Assembly: GCA_945643635.1 (NCBI GenBank)
Contig: CALZFC010000252.1
Location: forward strand, 2,267,001 to 2,331,000
Direction: 5' to 3'
Length of the DNA: 64,000 nucleotides
Origin: Allodiplogaster sudhausi
Taxonomy: Eukaryota; Nematoda; Chromadorea; Rhabditida; Diplogasteridae
Below are positions 22,083 through 33,791 of the stretch, piece after piece (position 1 is the first letter of the stretch; each line of letters opens with the position of its first letter). Both the position numbers and the translations under genes were made by a program. The notes under the pieces are model-generated. The model was not told where the DNA came from, ran no database searches, and worked only from the letters and a program-made list of their open reading frames with translations.

Positions 22083-22452
22083 TCATTCCTTCAGGTCGCG
22101 GAGACGGCGAATGGTCGATCGGATGGTCGCGGCTGCCGCTGTGCTGTACACGTACGCGCCTCCCGCCACAGTCTAAACGGCAGCTCTTTTTCTGATGGCA
22201 CAACTCATGGGTACAAATAAAAGAGGGACCCCGTTCAATAGCAACGAGAATGACAAGAAAGGTTACCTTGTGGCACTTGGAGCAGCTCCAGATGCCGACG
22301 GCCTTCCTCTTCATGGCCTCCTTGCCGCAGAAGACGCAAGTGTACTTCTGGTGCTGGGTCACCTCCATCTTCTTCACCATCTTCCTCAGCGAGGCGCCGT
22401 AGCGCGTGCCGTACTTTCCGACGATTCCGACCTTCTTCGTGCGCTTTGCCAT
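22083..22452 (-). CDS. rpl-43: 60S ribosomal protein L37a (eL43)
   Basis: Component of the large ribosomal subunit. There are two exons: 22452-22267 (62 codons, [20 protein letters not shown] to CSKCHK) and 22172-22083 ([20 protein letters not shown] to RRLRDLKE, stop TGA). The protein is 91 aa, the usual length. The zinc-ribbon cysteines are present as C-x2-C (TCVFC) and C-x2-C (WSCSKC). An acceptor-like CTTTAAG sits 8 nt upstream of the ATG and could be a trans-splice site. It lies between TCTP and the METTL26-like gene on the same strand. Confidence 0.97.
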
Positions 22453-22460
22453 TTTAGACC

Positions 22461-22475
22461 CTTAAAGGAGAAAAT
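22461..22475 (-). other. Candidate trans-splice acceptor of RPL37A
   Basis: On the minus strand a pyrimidine run ending TTTAAG lies immediately before the start codon, with no room for a normal 5' UTR. This fits nematode spliced-leader addition; it is an inference. Confidence 0.4.
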
Positions 22476-22814
22476 ATGAGATATAGCATCACGGATGAAG
22501 AAGAAACTCCATACCCACAGGTAGTGAAAACCAGAACAAACCGGTCATAATTAACAAGCAAAGAACATGAAATGAAACACCACAGACGTTTATCGTTGAT
22601 ATAGCGCTCTGCAAATAGTGTAACCCCAACATAATTAATTTCGTGCAACAAGCAACAGTACCGCCATCATAGAAAGAGCACACATATGAAGGGAATAACC
22701 ATCGAAGGTAAAACTTTTGCCGAATGTAGTCCCATGCGAATGAAACAAATAACAGGCAACAGATAAATCGAAGATTCCAAACGTGGAAATTAATTAATTG
22801 CGCAGCAAGATGTT

Positions 22815-23870
22815 CTACTGCTTCTCAACAATAAGGGCGTCCTTGAGGAGCATCATGGTGGGCACTTCCTCTCCGTTCACGTCTCGGTACTCAATAATGG
22901 CCACTTGTCCTTCACCCGCGCCTTCGGCCATCCGCTCTCCGATGAAGAAAGCCAGATTCTTGAATCTCAAACAACAACACTACTTCTAATCTTATTTGTT
23001 CCATCAAGTGAAAAATATCTAATTACAATCGAGGAGAGAATACCTGTCCTTGGCGAGAAGGGAGACAACCCAGGCCTGGGCCTTCTTCTTGAAGGCGTCG
23101 ATCTCGTCTGCCGACTTGTTCTCCTTCGTCATGTGCTCAACGATCTTCTTCATGATGGACTTGACGTACGACTTGAAGGTCGAGGCATCCTCGTAGCAAT
23201 TCATCTCCTGAAATTAAAGAGATGTAGGATTCAAAAAAATCTTGGTTAAAAAAAGAATTAAAGAAATACCTACAACCACTCCAAAGGAATTACGTGAGCT
23301 CAAAAAATGACTGCAGGAACCGACGATGAGGCGGTGGTTGAGGACGATATCAATGCCTCGCTCCACTTGCTCGTCCGCGCCTCCACCGTCCTCTCCCTCC
23401 TCTCCTTCAGCTGACGGATTCGCTCCGTCCAGAAGGATCTCTCCCTCCTTCCGCACGACGTGGCGTCCCTTGAACTCGTACACGAGATCATCCACCAACT
23501 TCATCGGGAAGGAATCAGAGGCGAGCTCGTCATCTAAACAGAAACATCAGATATCGAAGCAAGGAAAGGGGTAATTTTATTGGTGTTTGCGATCCACTAG
23601 AGGGCAGGTCGGCATACTTCCAAAAGCACTGGAATGAACCGAAACCCGGAATAGCTGATTGCATTTGTTATGCCGCAGGTTGACTCGTTACCCATCAACA
23701 AGCAAAAAAGGGGTTCTAATCTGCTTCACTCACAAGCTGTAATACACAACTTGACAGATCCACGAATTGTTCCCCTCTCGCCTAATCGGTAACTCAAGGA
23801 ATGCGGCGTAATGAGGGAAAAAAAACAATTATAAAATAGAACCTGTGAACACATCCTTGTAGATCAGCAT
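22815..23870 (-). CDS. tct-1: Translationally controlled tumour protein (TCTP)
   Basis: Small conserved calcium-binding, Mss4-like-fold protein linked to growth and stress responses. Four exons: 23870-23843 (MLIYKDVFT), 23533-23325 (DDELASDSFPMKLVDD to GIDIVLNHRLI), 23207-23044 (EMNCYEDASTFKSYVK to VVSLLAKD) and 22965-22815 (FKNLAFFIGERMAEG to LIVEKQ, TAG). The exon phases close to 183 aa, against about 181 in C. elegans. Both TCTP signature regions (about residues 48-58 and 130-150) are recognisable. The donor after exon 2 is GTCGGT, unusual but required by phase and homology. A strong TTTGCAG acceptor lies 32 nt before the ATG. Confidence 0.97.
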
Positions 23871-23901
23871 CTTGGTGCTGTTGGGGCCAGTAGAGCTTGA
23901 A

Positions 23902-23920
23902 GCTGCAAAAGAAGAGATTA
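23902..23920 (-). other. Candidate trans-splice acceptor of TCTP
   Basis: The minus strand reads a pyrimidine stretch ending CTTTTGCAG, 32 nt upstream of the TCTP start codon, with no upstream coding exon. It is well placed for spliced-leader addition to a downstream gene of an operon. Confidence 0.5.
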
Positions 23921-24087
23921 GAAAAGGGAGAATAAAAGGTACCTCAGTGGCGAAGATATTAGCATGGAACAAACCACACTCTTCAGCACAAGGAACAAAT
24001 AAACAGATCAACAATTTATCATTCGTTATAACAACAAACGACAATAAAGAGAGAAGAGAACAAGGGCTGGCGTGAAAGGCGAACGGC

Positions 24088-25424
24088 TTAGTCAAAGAGA
24101 CCCATGCCGAGGTCATCGTCGGACTCCTCCTTGGGGGGAGGAGCGGCCTTCGCAGCAGCGGGGGCTGCCGCGACGGGCGCAGCTGGGGCGGCGGCAACTG
24201 CGAACTTGCTGGGGTCCTTGAGGTACTCCTTGATCTTCTCGGCTTGTTTGAAGGTGACGTCGGTGACAGCGGCGATGCCAAGCATGTTCTGGAGTCCGTT
24301 GGCGAGGGAGTGGGCGACCGAGGCCTTCGTGGGGTACTTGATGGCCAGGGACACTGCTGCCACGTTGCGAACTCCAGCCAGGAAGCGAGAGCGCAGCTCT
24401 GTCGTCGACAAATCCAACACGTCAGGAGAGTAGATCGTGCCGTTGTCGTACACCTACAACCGTTAAATTTTTGTATTAACACAACGAATGCAAATTAAAA
24501 GGTATCGTTCTTAACTTTATTTTGCTATGAAACAAACAAGAACAGCGAATAAACACAAATAATCACAAGCAAAGGGATACCTGGAGAACCATGAGTCCGT
24601 ACGAGAAGGGCTGGATGCCCAGCATGTTGAGAAGAGCAGCCTCGGAGGCGCCGACCTTCTCGCCGATCTTGATGAGGTGAACGTCATTAAGGATCTCAAT
24701 GGTTCCCCTGGCGATCTTGGTCGGGATCTGGAGAGCCTGGAAGAACGAAGTCTTCTCGGGTCCCATGCCGGTGTTCTGCGGGGGCAGCTTCACATCGCAC
24801 GGAGCGATGGCTCCCGCCTTGGCAGGCGCGCCCTGAAAATGAAAAAATATGAGAAATGCAATTACATCGAAATAAAACAAAGCAAGAAAATGTACTTAAA
24901 AGTGTACCCTCTTGTTCTCGAGAAGCTTGTCGCGAATCTCAGAGAGGTCCTCTTTCGTGAAGACGAATCCAACATTCTGGACGATGTAAGGAAGAAGCTT
25001 CTCGAGGGCCGGGTTCTTCGCGAGATGACCGCGGATGGCCTTGCGGATCATCGTGTTCTTGCCCATGAGGATAGCCGCATGACCTGCGATAACAGCCATC
25101 AGAGCATTCCCTTACTAATCGTAACAAAATTCATTATTTAAAAAGTAATATACAATAGGCACATCGAGTACGAAAATGCCAGAGAAGATTTTTCAATATC
25201 TACTCAAATATATTCCAAAAAAAAACACCCGACATCAATCTTCCCCTTAACACAAAAGAAAAAAAAACTTTAGACTCACCACGCATGGCTTGGCGAATCT
25301 CCTGCATTTGCTTAGATCCGACATTGTCGACACCGACGATGAAGCACTTCGGGTACTCCTCGAACAGCTCGATGATCTTCACAAAATAATTCGCCTTCCA
25401 CGTCGAGCGGTCTTCCCTAACCAT
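24088..25424 (-). CDS. rla-0: 60S acidic ribosomal protein P0 (uL10)
   Basis: Base of the ribosomal stalk; binds 28S rRNA and the P1/P2 dimers. Four exons: 25424-25280 ([14 protein letters not shown]), 25083-24908 ([20 protein letters not shown]), 24832-24581 ([20 protein letters not shown]) and 24453-24088 ([16 protein letters not shown] to the end). They sum to 312 aa, the same as the C. elegans protein. The C-terminus has the Ala-rich hinge and the acidic tail [13 protein letters not shown] that recruits translational GTPases. All introns are GT-AG and phase-consistent. It is the first gene of a same-strand array with TCTP, RPL37A and the METTL26-like gene. Confidence 0.98.
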
Positions 25425-26155
25425 CGTGGTGGATTAAGGATCGTTCTTCACGTGAACGATTTAAAGACTGAAATGAGAAATATGCTCATCACATAATTTC
25501 AAGTAAACCAGCAAGGTTTCAAACATAGTAATAGCAGGCACTTGTAGAAAATCTAAAGGAACCCGAGAAATCATCTGAATGCCTAGCGATACTCAGCTCC
25601 ACATGCTTAAGTGCTGATGCTCAGGGAGAATTTTCCCCGCGAAATTTAACGACAGATTTCTAACCTATATATCTCACTAGGATCTTTTATGGGTACACTA
25701 GTTTTTGCACTATAAATGCAACGCTTCATGTGTACGGTTCATATACTTTATTATTTCTGCGACAGTTGTCAATTTTCGTTCATAGCTCTAAAATCTCAAT
25801 ATGACAGATTCCACAACATCACTCTACGTTCTTTTTCTCGAGAAACGAACGGTCATTATAACAATAAAAAATATCTTCTTCTACTATTCATCACCCTCCA
25901 GAGCAAATGCCTTCACTTCATCCTTTCCTTTCTGCATTATCTATTTCATAATTATTTTGCAGGCTATTTTAGCATCTTTCTAGATTTATTAATATTCTTA
26001 TTATTCGACTAGAAACAAAGTATTAAAGACACGTATGACAAGTGGAAAAGTGATCTACTACCACGTGAACACGAAGAGCGAAGAAGTCTCCCATTTTGCC
26101 ATCGGCACGAAGTTGCTCACAGTTTTCTCCAGCAAGCGACTCGCTAGTCTGTTAC

Positions 26156-26192
<37 letters not shown>

Positions 26193-26722
26193 TCTCTCTA
26201 TCCCTCTCATTCTCCTTCTCCCTCTCCTGAGTCTAAATGACTATGTAGTGATTAGCCAGACCCAGTGACCCTTGGGCAGCCTTTCACTCCTCTTCCCTTT
26301 CCCAGTCCGCTTCCACCAGTACAGCTGGCATTATTCATCCCCAACTTCACTTTCACTTTTCTGTTCGCTGCGTTGCTTGCACGAAAGACTTTCCGTAAGC
26401 TTGTATTATTAGACATAATTATTTCATATAATGAATACCAGTATTGATAAAAGTAGAGTGCGCAAGGGGTCAGAAGCGTGGGAGTGAAAGTAAGAGAGAA
26501 ATGCAAGCGAAGGGAGAACTGGGCGGATTGCTTCTTCCTTACAAGACATGCCTCCCCCCCTCCCTCACTTCCCTCCACTAGGCCCCTGGCCATGCCATCT
26601 ACTTATTTCTCCCATGTTCAATTACACCATGGCTTATGGCTCTCAAGCTTTGAGTTCTCTCTTTTTATTAGCCACTCAAATTTCATTTGCTCTCCTCAAT
26701 TTAACTAACCATTTTAGATTGA
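25425..26722. other. Divergent intergenic region
   Basis: Separates RPLP0 (-) from the coiled-coil gene (+) and probably contains both promoters. It has a (CT)n run at 26158-26190. I see no exon and no reliable core promoter motif. Confidence 0.5.
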
Positions 26723-29700
26723 ATGATGAAGCCGAGGAAAATTGACTGGCGAAGAATTTCACTCGTCCTCGTAGTTGCCTCCGTCGCTGCAGCCCAGGTG
26801 AGAATGATCAATAATTACTTTTAACTCCTCCTCTCTGAACTCCTTCCACGTTTCTCTTTCACCCATTTCTCGCTTCCTTCACCTTTTTTCTCTTTTCTCT
26901 TCCACTGTCAAAAATACGTGTACGGGCTATCCTAGTCTCAATGAGTTCGAAACCATCTCCTTTCTCATTCGATTGGTCTGCCATGAAGGAATGATTTTCC
27001 GTTCAGGAAACCATCCACTCGTTGGCAGGTTACAAGAACTTCTACACCTCGGGAGTCGCTCTCCCCTTTGGCGTTCTCGAAGATGTTAGTGCTTATTTTT
27101 CTTGGTTATCACGCAAATTTTTTTTTGTTGGCTTATACAGCAAAGAAGAAACCAAGTTAATTTACATCTCTATTAATTTCCACATGAACAGGACATAGTG
27201 AAAGAGACGGGCAGCATCTTGGAGGAGGCAGAACTCGTCCAGCACGGGGCGCCTTTGCTTCATTCACGACGCGCCTACAGTCTCCCCACCTTTGAAACAG
27301 TTACTGATTTCAATCGAATTCGCTCTTTTTCTTGCTATCAGCTAAAGTCTCGGGGCTCCTATTTCTCGTGCGAAAACTTGGAATATTATGAGTAATCTCA
27401 GATCGAGGAACCTCGTCTTCGGGCGAAGCTTCGCAGCATTGAGGAATCCAAGCAGAAAAGAAAAAGGGAGGAAGAGAAGATTGCTATGCTCATCAGTGAA
27501 GAGTTGAGAGAGACGGAGAGTGAGGAGGAGAAGAAGAAAGAAGAGGAAGACAGGAGAAGGAAGAAGGAGAACGATGAGAAACTAGAGATGAAGAGACAAG
27601 AAAGAGAGAGATTCATTCGGGAGCAAGAGGAGAAGGAGAGGGAGCGAAAGATAGAAATCAAGAGAATCGAGGAGGAAAGGAGGGAAGCCGAAGAGGAACT
27701 GAGCAGGATTCTCAAGGAGGACCAGGAGAGAAATGAGAGGAGAATCATGGCAGAGAAGCAGAGAAGGATTGAGGACGAGAGGATCAGAGAGGAACAGAGA
27801 AAGGCATTCGAGGAGGAGCAGAGAAAGAGAGAAGAGGAGAACGAGAGAGTGAGAGAAGAAGAGAGAATCAGAGAAGAGGAGGATAGGAGGGTTGAAGAGG
27901 AGAGAAAGAAAGAAGAGGAAAGGCTACAACGGATGGAAGAAGAGAGAATCAGAGAGGAAGAAATGAAGAGGATCGAGGAGAAGATTCGAGAGGAAGAGGA
28001 GAAAATACGACAGGACGAAGAACGACTGAAGGCACAAGAAATACGGAGAATTGAGGAGGAAAGGAGAGAGGAAGAGGAGAGGAGAGAGGAAGAGAAGAGG
28101 CGAAAAGAGGAGAAGCGAAGAGAGGAAGCGAAGAGAGTGGAGGAAGCAAACAGGAAAGAGAAAGAGAGAAGAGAAGAGGAGATGAAGAGAGAAGAAAGGA
28201 AGAGAAGAGAGGAAGAGGAAAGAGTGGAGGAGGAAAGGAGTGGGGAAGAAGAGGCAAAAAGGGAAAAGGAAAGGAAAGAGGAGGAACTGAAAATGGAAGA
28301 AGAAAGGCAATGGGAAGAGAGGAAGAGAAAGGAGGAGGAAGAGGCTATGGAACCTCTCAATGAGGAACTGGAGAAAGCTGAAGCTTTGCGGCAGGAAATA
28401 GAACGAGAAAATGAGGAGAAACAGAAGAGTGAAGAAAATAATGAGGAAAGAGAGGAGAGAGATGAAGAAAGTACGGAAGCTGCCCCTCTCGTATCAGTGG
28501 AGAGACATCTTAGAGCAATGAGGAGACTGCAGAGACTGCAACGACCGAGAATGTCCAGGAATAACATCCGAGTGAGGAAGGTCGGAGAGGAAGATCAGCA
28601 GGAAGAGAAGAAAAGAGTGGAAGAGAAAAAGGAGAAGACCACTCCTGCAGCATTCAAGCACGGCAAGATCATTCGCTCCTTCGGCCTCCAGCCTTCCGAT
28701 TCTACTCCCTCCTCCTCCTCCTCTTCTCCTTCTACTCCTCCCACTCGCCCTCCTTCGCCTTCTCCCTTTCCTCTCAATTCCTCCTCTCCTCCGCCCTCTT
28801 CTTCTCCCCCCTCCACTGCTTCTCGTGTTCTTCCTTCTACAACGCGGAAGCCAACTCCTCGAGTGGAGAATAAAACAGTGGAGATCGAGGGCTCATCCGA
28901 GACAGTGCATCCTGGGAAGAAAGGCTCAGCCTCCGGCCAATCACGAGCTCGGCTGGCTGAGGCCTCCCCTATTCGGAAGAGTCTTCACATTGTGTCAATC
29001 ACGAAGCCAGCTCAGAAGAAGACGCCAGCCCCCGCTCCTCGGCCCCCTCAACCTTCCCGTTCACTGCTCTCCACATTCTCCATCAAACCCTCTGCTCTCC
29101 CATCCTCTCCCACTCTTTCATCTACAGTTGATCCTGCAGACCGAACAGTTGACACTCTCTCCGACGAGGAGTACGATAAATTTGTCCGAGAATACTATTC
29201 GAACTACTACAAGGTCAGTCTTCTTCCTTCCTGTTTTGATAGATAAGAATGTTGAGTGCCTTGCAGGAATACTACGACAAAGTGGGCGGTGGCGGAGAGA
29301 ATGGCAGTGCACTCATCGACTACTACCGCAAGTACTACGAGGCATACTACGGGGTGGTCGCAGACAAAGAAGCGGCCACTCATTCCACTCCCGTCTCAAC
29401 CCCTTCCTTCACGGCCTCAACAACCACTTCTGCCGCCCCTTCTGCTAAGGCTCAGGAATCCGCTACATTAGCAACAGGATTGCCTGTAAGTCTGAAAACA
29501 ATAACTGAAAACTAACGGCAGATCTTTTCTCTGGTATGATTTTGTATCTGGCTAAAACATACTCCTTTCATTTCAGGACATGAGCGAGTACCTTCAAGAG
29601 GGGAAGCCGCACAGCTTGACGAAGGAGCAGGCAGAGACAGTCTGCACGGATATTGAAAGAACTACCAAGTCATTCGGCATCCAGGATGTACCCACGTTCG

Positions 29701-29953
29701 TACACAACAACTGCGAGCTCATCCGCATGTATTACAAGCAGGTTCCTCTCTCTCCCTCTCTCTCTCTCTTCTCTCTCTCTCTCCCATTCATCTCTCCTGA
29801 AAAAGAAAGTAATATGCACGATGCATCTGCGAGACTAAAAGATCAGTCCGTCGACGTGGAAGAAGTAATGAAGTGATGAATGAAATCCTGTTGAAGGTGA
29901 CATGCGAGGAGATCAATCGATTGATTGGTTTCTGCAGCCAACACAGTCGATAG
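26723..29953 (+). CDS. Secreted Glu/Arg-rich coiled-coil protein with C-terminal Cys motif
   Basis: Unrecognised gene. Seven exons: 26723-26797, 27007-27084, 27192-27299, 27402-29213, 29267-29485, 29577-29741 and 29897-29953. All junctions are in phase, giving 837 aa. A signal peptide (ISLVLVVASVAAAQ) ends exon 1. The 1.8-kb fourth exon encodes about 370 residues of nearly uninterrupted E/R/K heptads, a predicted long single helix or coiled coil. A Ser/Pro-rich linker with basic blocks follows. Next come Tyr-rich segments (EYYSNYYK, DYYRKYYEAYYG) and a compact end with four cysteines (ETVCTDIER, HNNCELIRMYY, TCEEINRLIGFC). An acceptor-like ATTTTAG lies 6 nt before the ATG. Charge-rich codon use matches the GA-rich neighbourhood, so repeat expansion may have lengthened the helix. 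Its role cannot be stated; a secreted scaffold is a guess. Confidence 0.8.
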
Positions 29954-30468
29954 TGGAAGCGGCGGCAGAAGCTACCATCCTTTTATAGTTTTTATTGTAC
30001 AAAATCTAGAGTACCTCAACCAATTACAGGTAGACCAAACACGTCAAATTCAGTGTTTACATTCTCAGTGTCATACTGTTCTTTGTATGCATACAAGCAC
30101 TAACCTTCAAATCTACAATAATGTGCCATTTCTTCCGAATTATCTAGACAGGTATATAAGTTGCAAACCCCGGAACGCTAACGTGCGCCAGATAAAAATC
30201 AATCTTCTATGCACTGTTCTTATTCTGGTAACGATAATAATGAGATTCATGAAATAATCATTTAAATGAAGAGATAATTCAACAGCACACGCTTCTGTTC
30301 TGTCCTTTTTTAGGTAACACAGAAACAACCCGTATCCCCAATGAAGATCACCCATGTTAAGCGTTTGGGGGTTAACTAGATTCTCATGTTTAAACTAGCT
30401 TGATGGACGGAAAGGAAGAAATGATACTCGTTTGCAAGAAGAAATGATGCCTGTATAAGAGGAGTGAA
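29954..30468. other. Convergent 3' intergenic spacer
   Basis: AT-richer DNA between two gene ends that face each other. I see nothing coding in it. Confidence 0.6.
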
Positions 30469-32395
30469 TCAAAGTTGTCCGTGCCGTTGCGAGAGACTTC
30501 CGCTTGCAGTGACAACTTGCTTGAGTTTGAATGTTTTGATGGCAGCTTCAATGCGTGAGAAGTAAAAGTGAGAGAGGGCGGCAGAGTCGGGGGCAGTCTT
30601 GGGGGAGCAGACAACCACGACGTTGTCTTCCACGCTCACCGACAGGCGGAAGCAACTTCCAAAGTGCGCGGAAAGTGCAGCGGATACCTAAATAGAAACT
30701 AATTATAACCACTTACCTTAACGGAAAAAAATATTAAATGCCCTAAATTTATTTTAATACAAAAAAGACCACACCATGGTATTCGAAAGTAGATTGACGA
30801 CCTTATATTTTAAGATAAAAAAGAGAAAAAAGAAACAAACCTTCTGAATGCCAGATTCCTTTCCGTCGGAAGAGAGGACATTGACTACGAAGATTCCGTC
30901 TCTGGCGAGAATGGAACTCGCATCCCGAATGGTTTCTTCTCTGAGAAAGGGAGCAGCGGGGCATGGAAGGGCAGAGTCCAAGTCGCATGCATCCACAACT
31001 ACCACGTCGTACTTCATATTCTCTGTAATAAAGCAATTATGAGTTTATAAAACAACACTGACATACTGGAGAAAAAGAACATTAAACTAAACACCCACAG
31101 TTTAACCCATCATGAAAAATTATTGCAATGAACTAATTGTTAACAGTATATGTGCTTGAAAAGCAAAGGACGTGTCAATAGAAAAGAGTACCTTCAGCAG
31201 CTGCACTTCTGATGAAGTCCACACCGTCTCCGATGACAGTCCTCCTCAATCGTTCTTCTCGAACTCCGAACCAATCGTGTGCGAGTTGCACCACTTCCTC
31301 CTCCAACTCCAGCACTGTCATATTCATCTACAAATTGCCGAAATCACGAACGGTCACTTCGTTACAGAAGATGCTGGCGAGAACACTAATTTTCGCCATT
31401 GAAAAAACCACACTTACAATCTCATAAACACTGAAAAAACCCGATTAGATTTAAAAACAGCGAACATTTCGATTGAGTTGAAGCCAGAACATATCGAGTG
31501 ATCCACCGCCAAGACCAATGAGAAGAATCTGGCGAGGAGGGCGAGTGGCAGCCTGAGCCGGAGTTTCTTGGAGGGGAAGAACACCGAAGACGAAGGGGGC
31601 GATGGCGATGGCTGTCACGTAGTGAGAATCGATGCACCACGAGCACACCGACCACATCCGAGTGTCCGACGACTCGAACGCCTCATCTGCTAAATAAAAA
31701 CAAGGAAACTGCCCTACTTCATCTTGCCACATTAAATGACAACATATAATTTTTTTATAAACAATTTGAACTATTTCCAAACAAAGACCTTTTAATGGGA
31801 ACAATTTAAAGTGCCAACGAACGCCGTGGAGGGATGAGAACGGCAACTGTGTCCACGTCACCATTCGTTCCGTCTATTAGGAGTTCCCTCCGCACGTATG
31901 GCTTCTCTCTGAACTTTAAAGATAAGCTGAGAAGAAAAGAATACAGCATCCACACCCCGTGTCGACTACATTACAATCGTAGACAGAGTAGCATCGAGAA
32001 GTCTTCTTTGAGCACTTCCTCGCAATCCGAACACGATGGAAGTCATGGCGGGCTTCTTCCACTTCAGCCGGGACAGCTTCGGCAAACTTGCGATCAATCA
32101 CGACATTGTCCGTAATGAAGAAATAGACCTGAAAAAAAGAATAAAGAACCTCGATATGAAGACAACTCGACGTAAGGGCTTCAAGAGGAAATATATGGTT
32201 AAATTTATGGAGAAGATAACTGACCGTGACATATCCCATGATGCAAAGGAAGAGAAGAAACAGGAAACATCTCTTGCTCGAAATGCTGAGCCATATCTCG
32301 AGAACCCTCTCACAAACACTCCGTCGACCGCGATGTCTGGCAGGGGCGAGCTGATGGTAGATATCGCTGGAATAGCTGAGAAGCCCTGAGGGCAT
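30469..32395 (-). CDS. Membrane-anchored spermidine-synthase-fold (PABS-like) methyltransferase-like protein
   Basis: Seven exons fit in phase: 32395-32225, 32128-31970, 31913-31862, 31686-31466, 31327-31192, 31022-30841 and 30687-30469, giving 379 aa. Residues about 42-56 (CFLFLLFLCIMGYVT) form an N-terminal signal anchor. The Rossmann core has the SAM/dcSAM-binding glycine motif LLIGLGGGSLDMF and, one strand later, the acidic MNMTVLELEEEVV. Next come VIGDGVDFIRSAA and KYDVVVVDACDLD. The true polyamine synthase motif (D-S-x-D-P) is replaced by DACD, so aminopropyl transfer is unlikely. Large families of such proteins occur in nematodes; substrates are unknown. A paralogue lies at 50.4-52.4 kb. 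The donor of exon 1 is GTCAGT. Confidence 0.8.
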
Positions 32396-32589
32396 CTGAA
32401 CACAATCTTACATCTCGACATCGCAAGCATCTAGCCTAAACATTTGGAAAGCGATTTATAGCAGTTCTTTCTCGATTCACACGAGAACACGGTCTCGTTT
32501 GCTTACTGCAGTTCAACCGGAAGAAAAACGATGGCAAGGTTGAAATTCAGATAATTTCGTACCATTTTTATGCCTGGCAATCAAACATC

Positions 32590-33760
32590 CACAGGAATTT
32601 TAAAGGGGGCCCACGCATGCTGAATAAGGGGCCACACGGGGGTGCGACCACGCCATGGCCCCTTATTCCGCACTCGCTCAGCCACCCTTCACCCGAGCAA
32701 CCTCGCCGTGGCCCCTGATTCTGCTTGTGGTGGCCACTAATGTTTTTTGACGTCGAAATGGGGCCACGAGGGGGTTTCTTTAGTGTAAAAGTACGGTTAA
32801 GTGCTTTCCGATGTTTTTAAAAATCAGAAGGACGCTGCACTAAAATATTAGTGGAGCCATGGACATTCTGTATGTGCTGTTCATTATGTATTTTCGTTTC
32901 TGACTTTTAGTTTTTCATGGTTGCGATGGCTCGCGAGCGAAACTGCGACTACAGGATCAGGTCGAGGCAGCCCAACTGCAACCCGCGTAATTTTAACAGG
33001 TTAGCGCTGTTTTGTTTATTATAAGCTTGTTGGGATGATTTTTTGAAGACTGTGCTGCACCTGACGAGATCGAGCGCGACCTGTTTCGCGGCGAGGGAGA
33101 TACTGACGATGGGGACAGCGACGAAGATGTTTTGGAAGAAGACTGCGTGGACACTTCGTTCGCACAAGGTCAGCTGCTCCAGTAATGATTTTTTTTTAAA
33201 CTTCAAAGCTACTCTTCCAGCGTGCGGTGATGACTTCGACTGGTATCTGCGCAGTCTGGATGGGACAGGCAGGGAGGCCATTCTAACTCAAGAAGTGTTG
33301 AGATGGACAAGATTTGCGATTTTTCCTTGTCGCCGAGATAGATAATACCCCCGTTGCCTGTTCATTTTTTGCATGTTAGGATTCTCGTTTTGATTGTCAT
33401 TTGATTCCGGTAATTAGGACAATAAAGGTACTTGTCAATTGATGAAAGCAGGCACAAGAAAAGCAACAAATGAGGGGGCAGCGAACGTTGGGATAAGGGG
33501 CCCGGATGAGCAGGATAGGGGGCCCAAGTATGTGGAAAAGGGGGCCCGACAACGGAGAATAAGGGGCCCCTGCTCGTTGAATAAGGGGCCACGACGTTGT
33601 CTTTCGGGAGCTTACGCGCTTGATCAGGGGCCCACACAAGCTGAATAAGGGGCCCGCGCCACTTCGATAAGGGGCCAAAATGGGTTCTCTCTTGGCCCAT
33701 TAAAATTACACGTCGTGGCCCCTTATTCAGCATGCGTGGGCCCCCTTTAAAATTCCTGTG
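32590..33760 (+). mobile_element. TIR element copy A of the GGGGCC-array family
   Basis: The ends are CACAGGAATTTTAAAGGGGG (32590) and its exact reverse complement (ending 33760), continuing into GCCCACGCATGCTGAATAAG on both sides. Inside each end is a subterminal array of ATAAGGGGCC or its complement, with at least eight copies between 33490 and 33725. The interior on the plus strand has a short gene remnant: ATG near 32918, then NCDYRIRSRQ, an intron, DEIERDLFRGEGDT, and a second part near 33224 reading CGDDFDWYLRSLDG. It is related to copies B and C. Confidence 0.85.
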
Positions 33761-33791
33761 TCCACAGGAATTTTAAAGGGGGCCCACGCAT

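Noticed and set aside
27398..28567. A 389-codon Ser/Leu-rich minus-strand frame
   Set aside because: Antisense shadow of the charged coiled-coil exon; codons for Glu/Arg/Lys read as Ser/Leu/Phe on the other strand.
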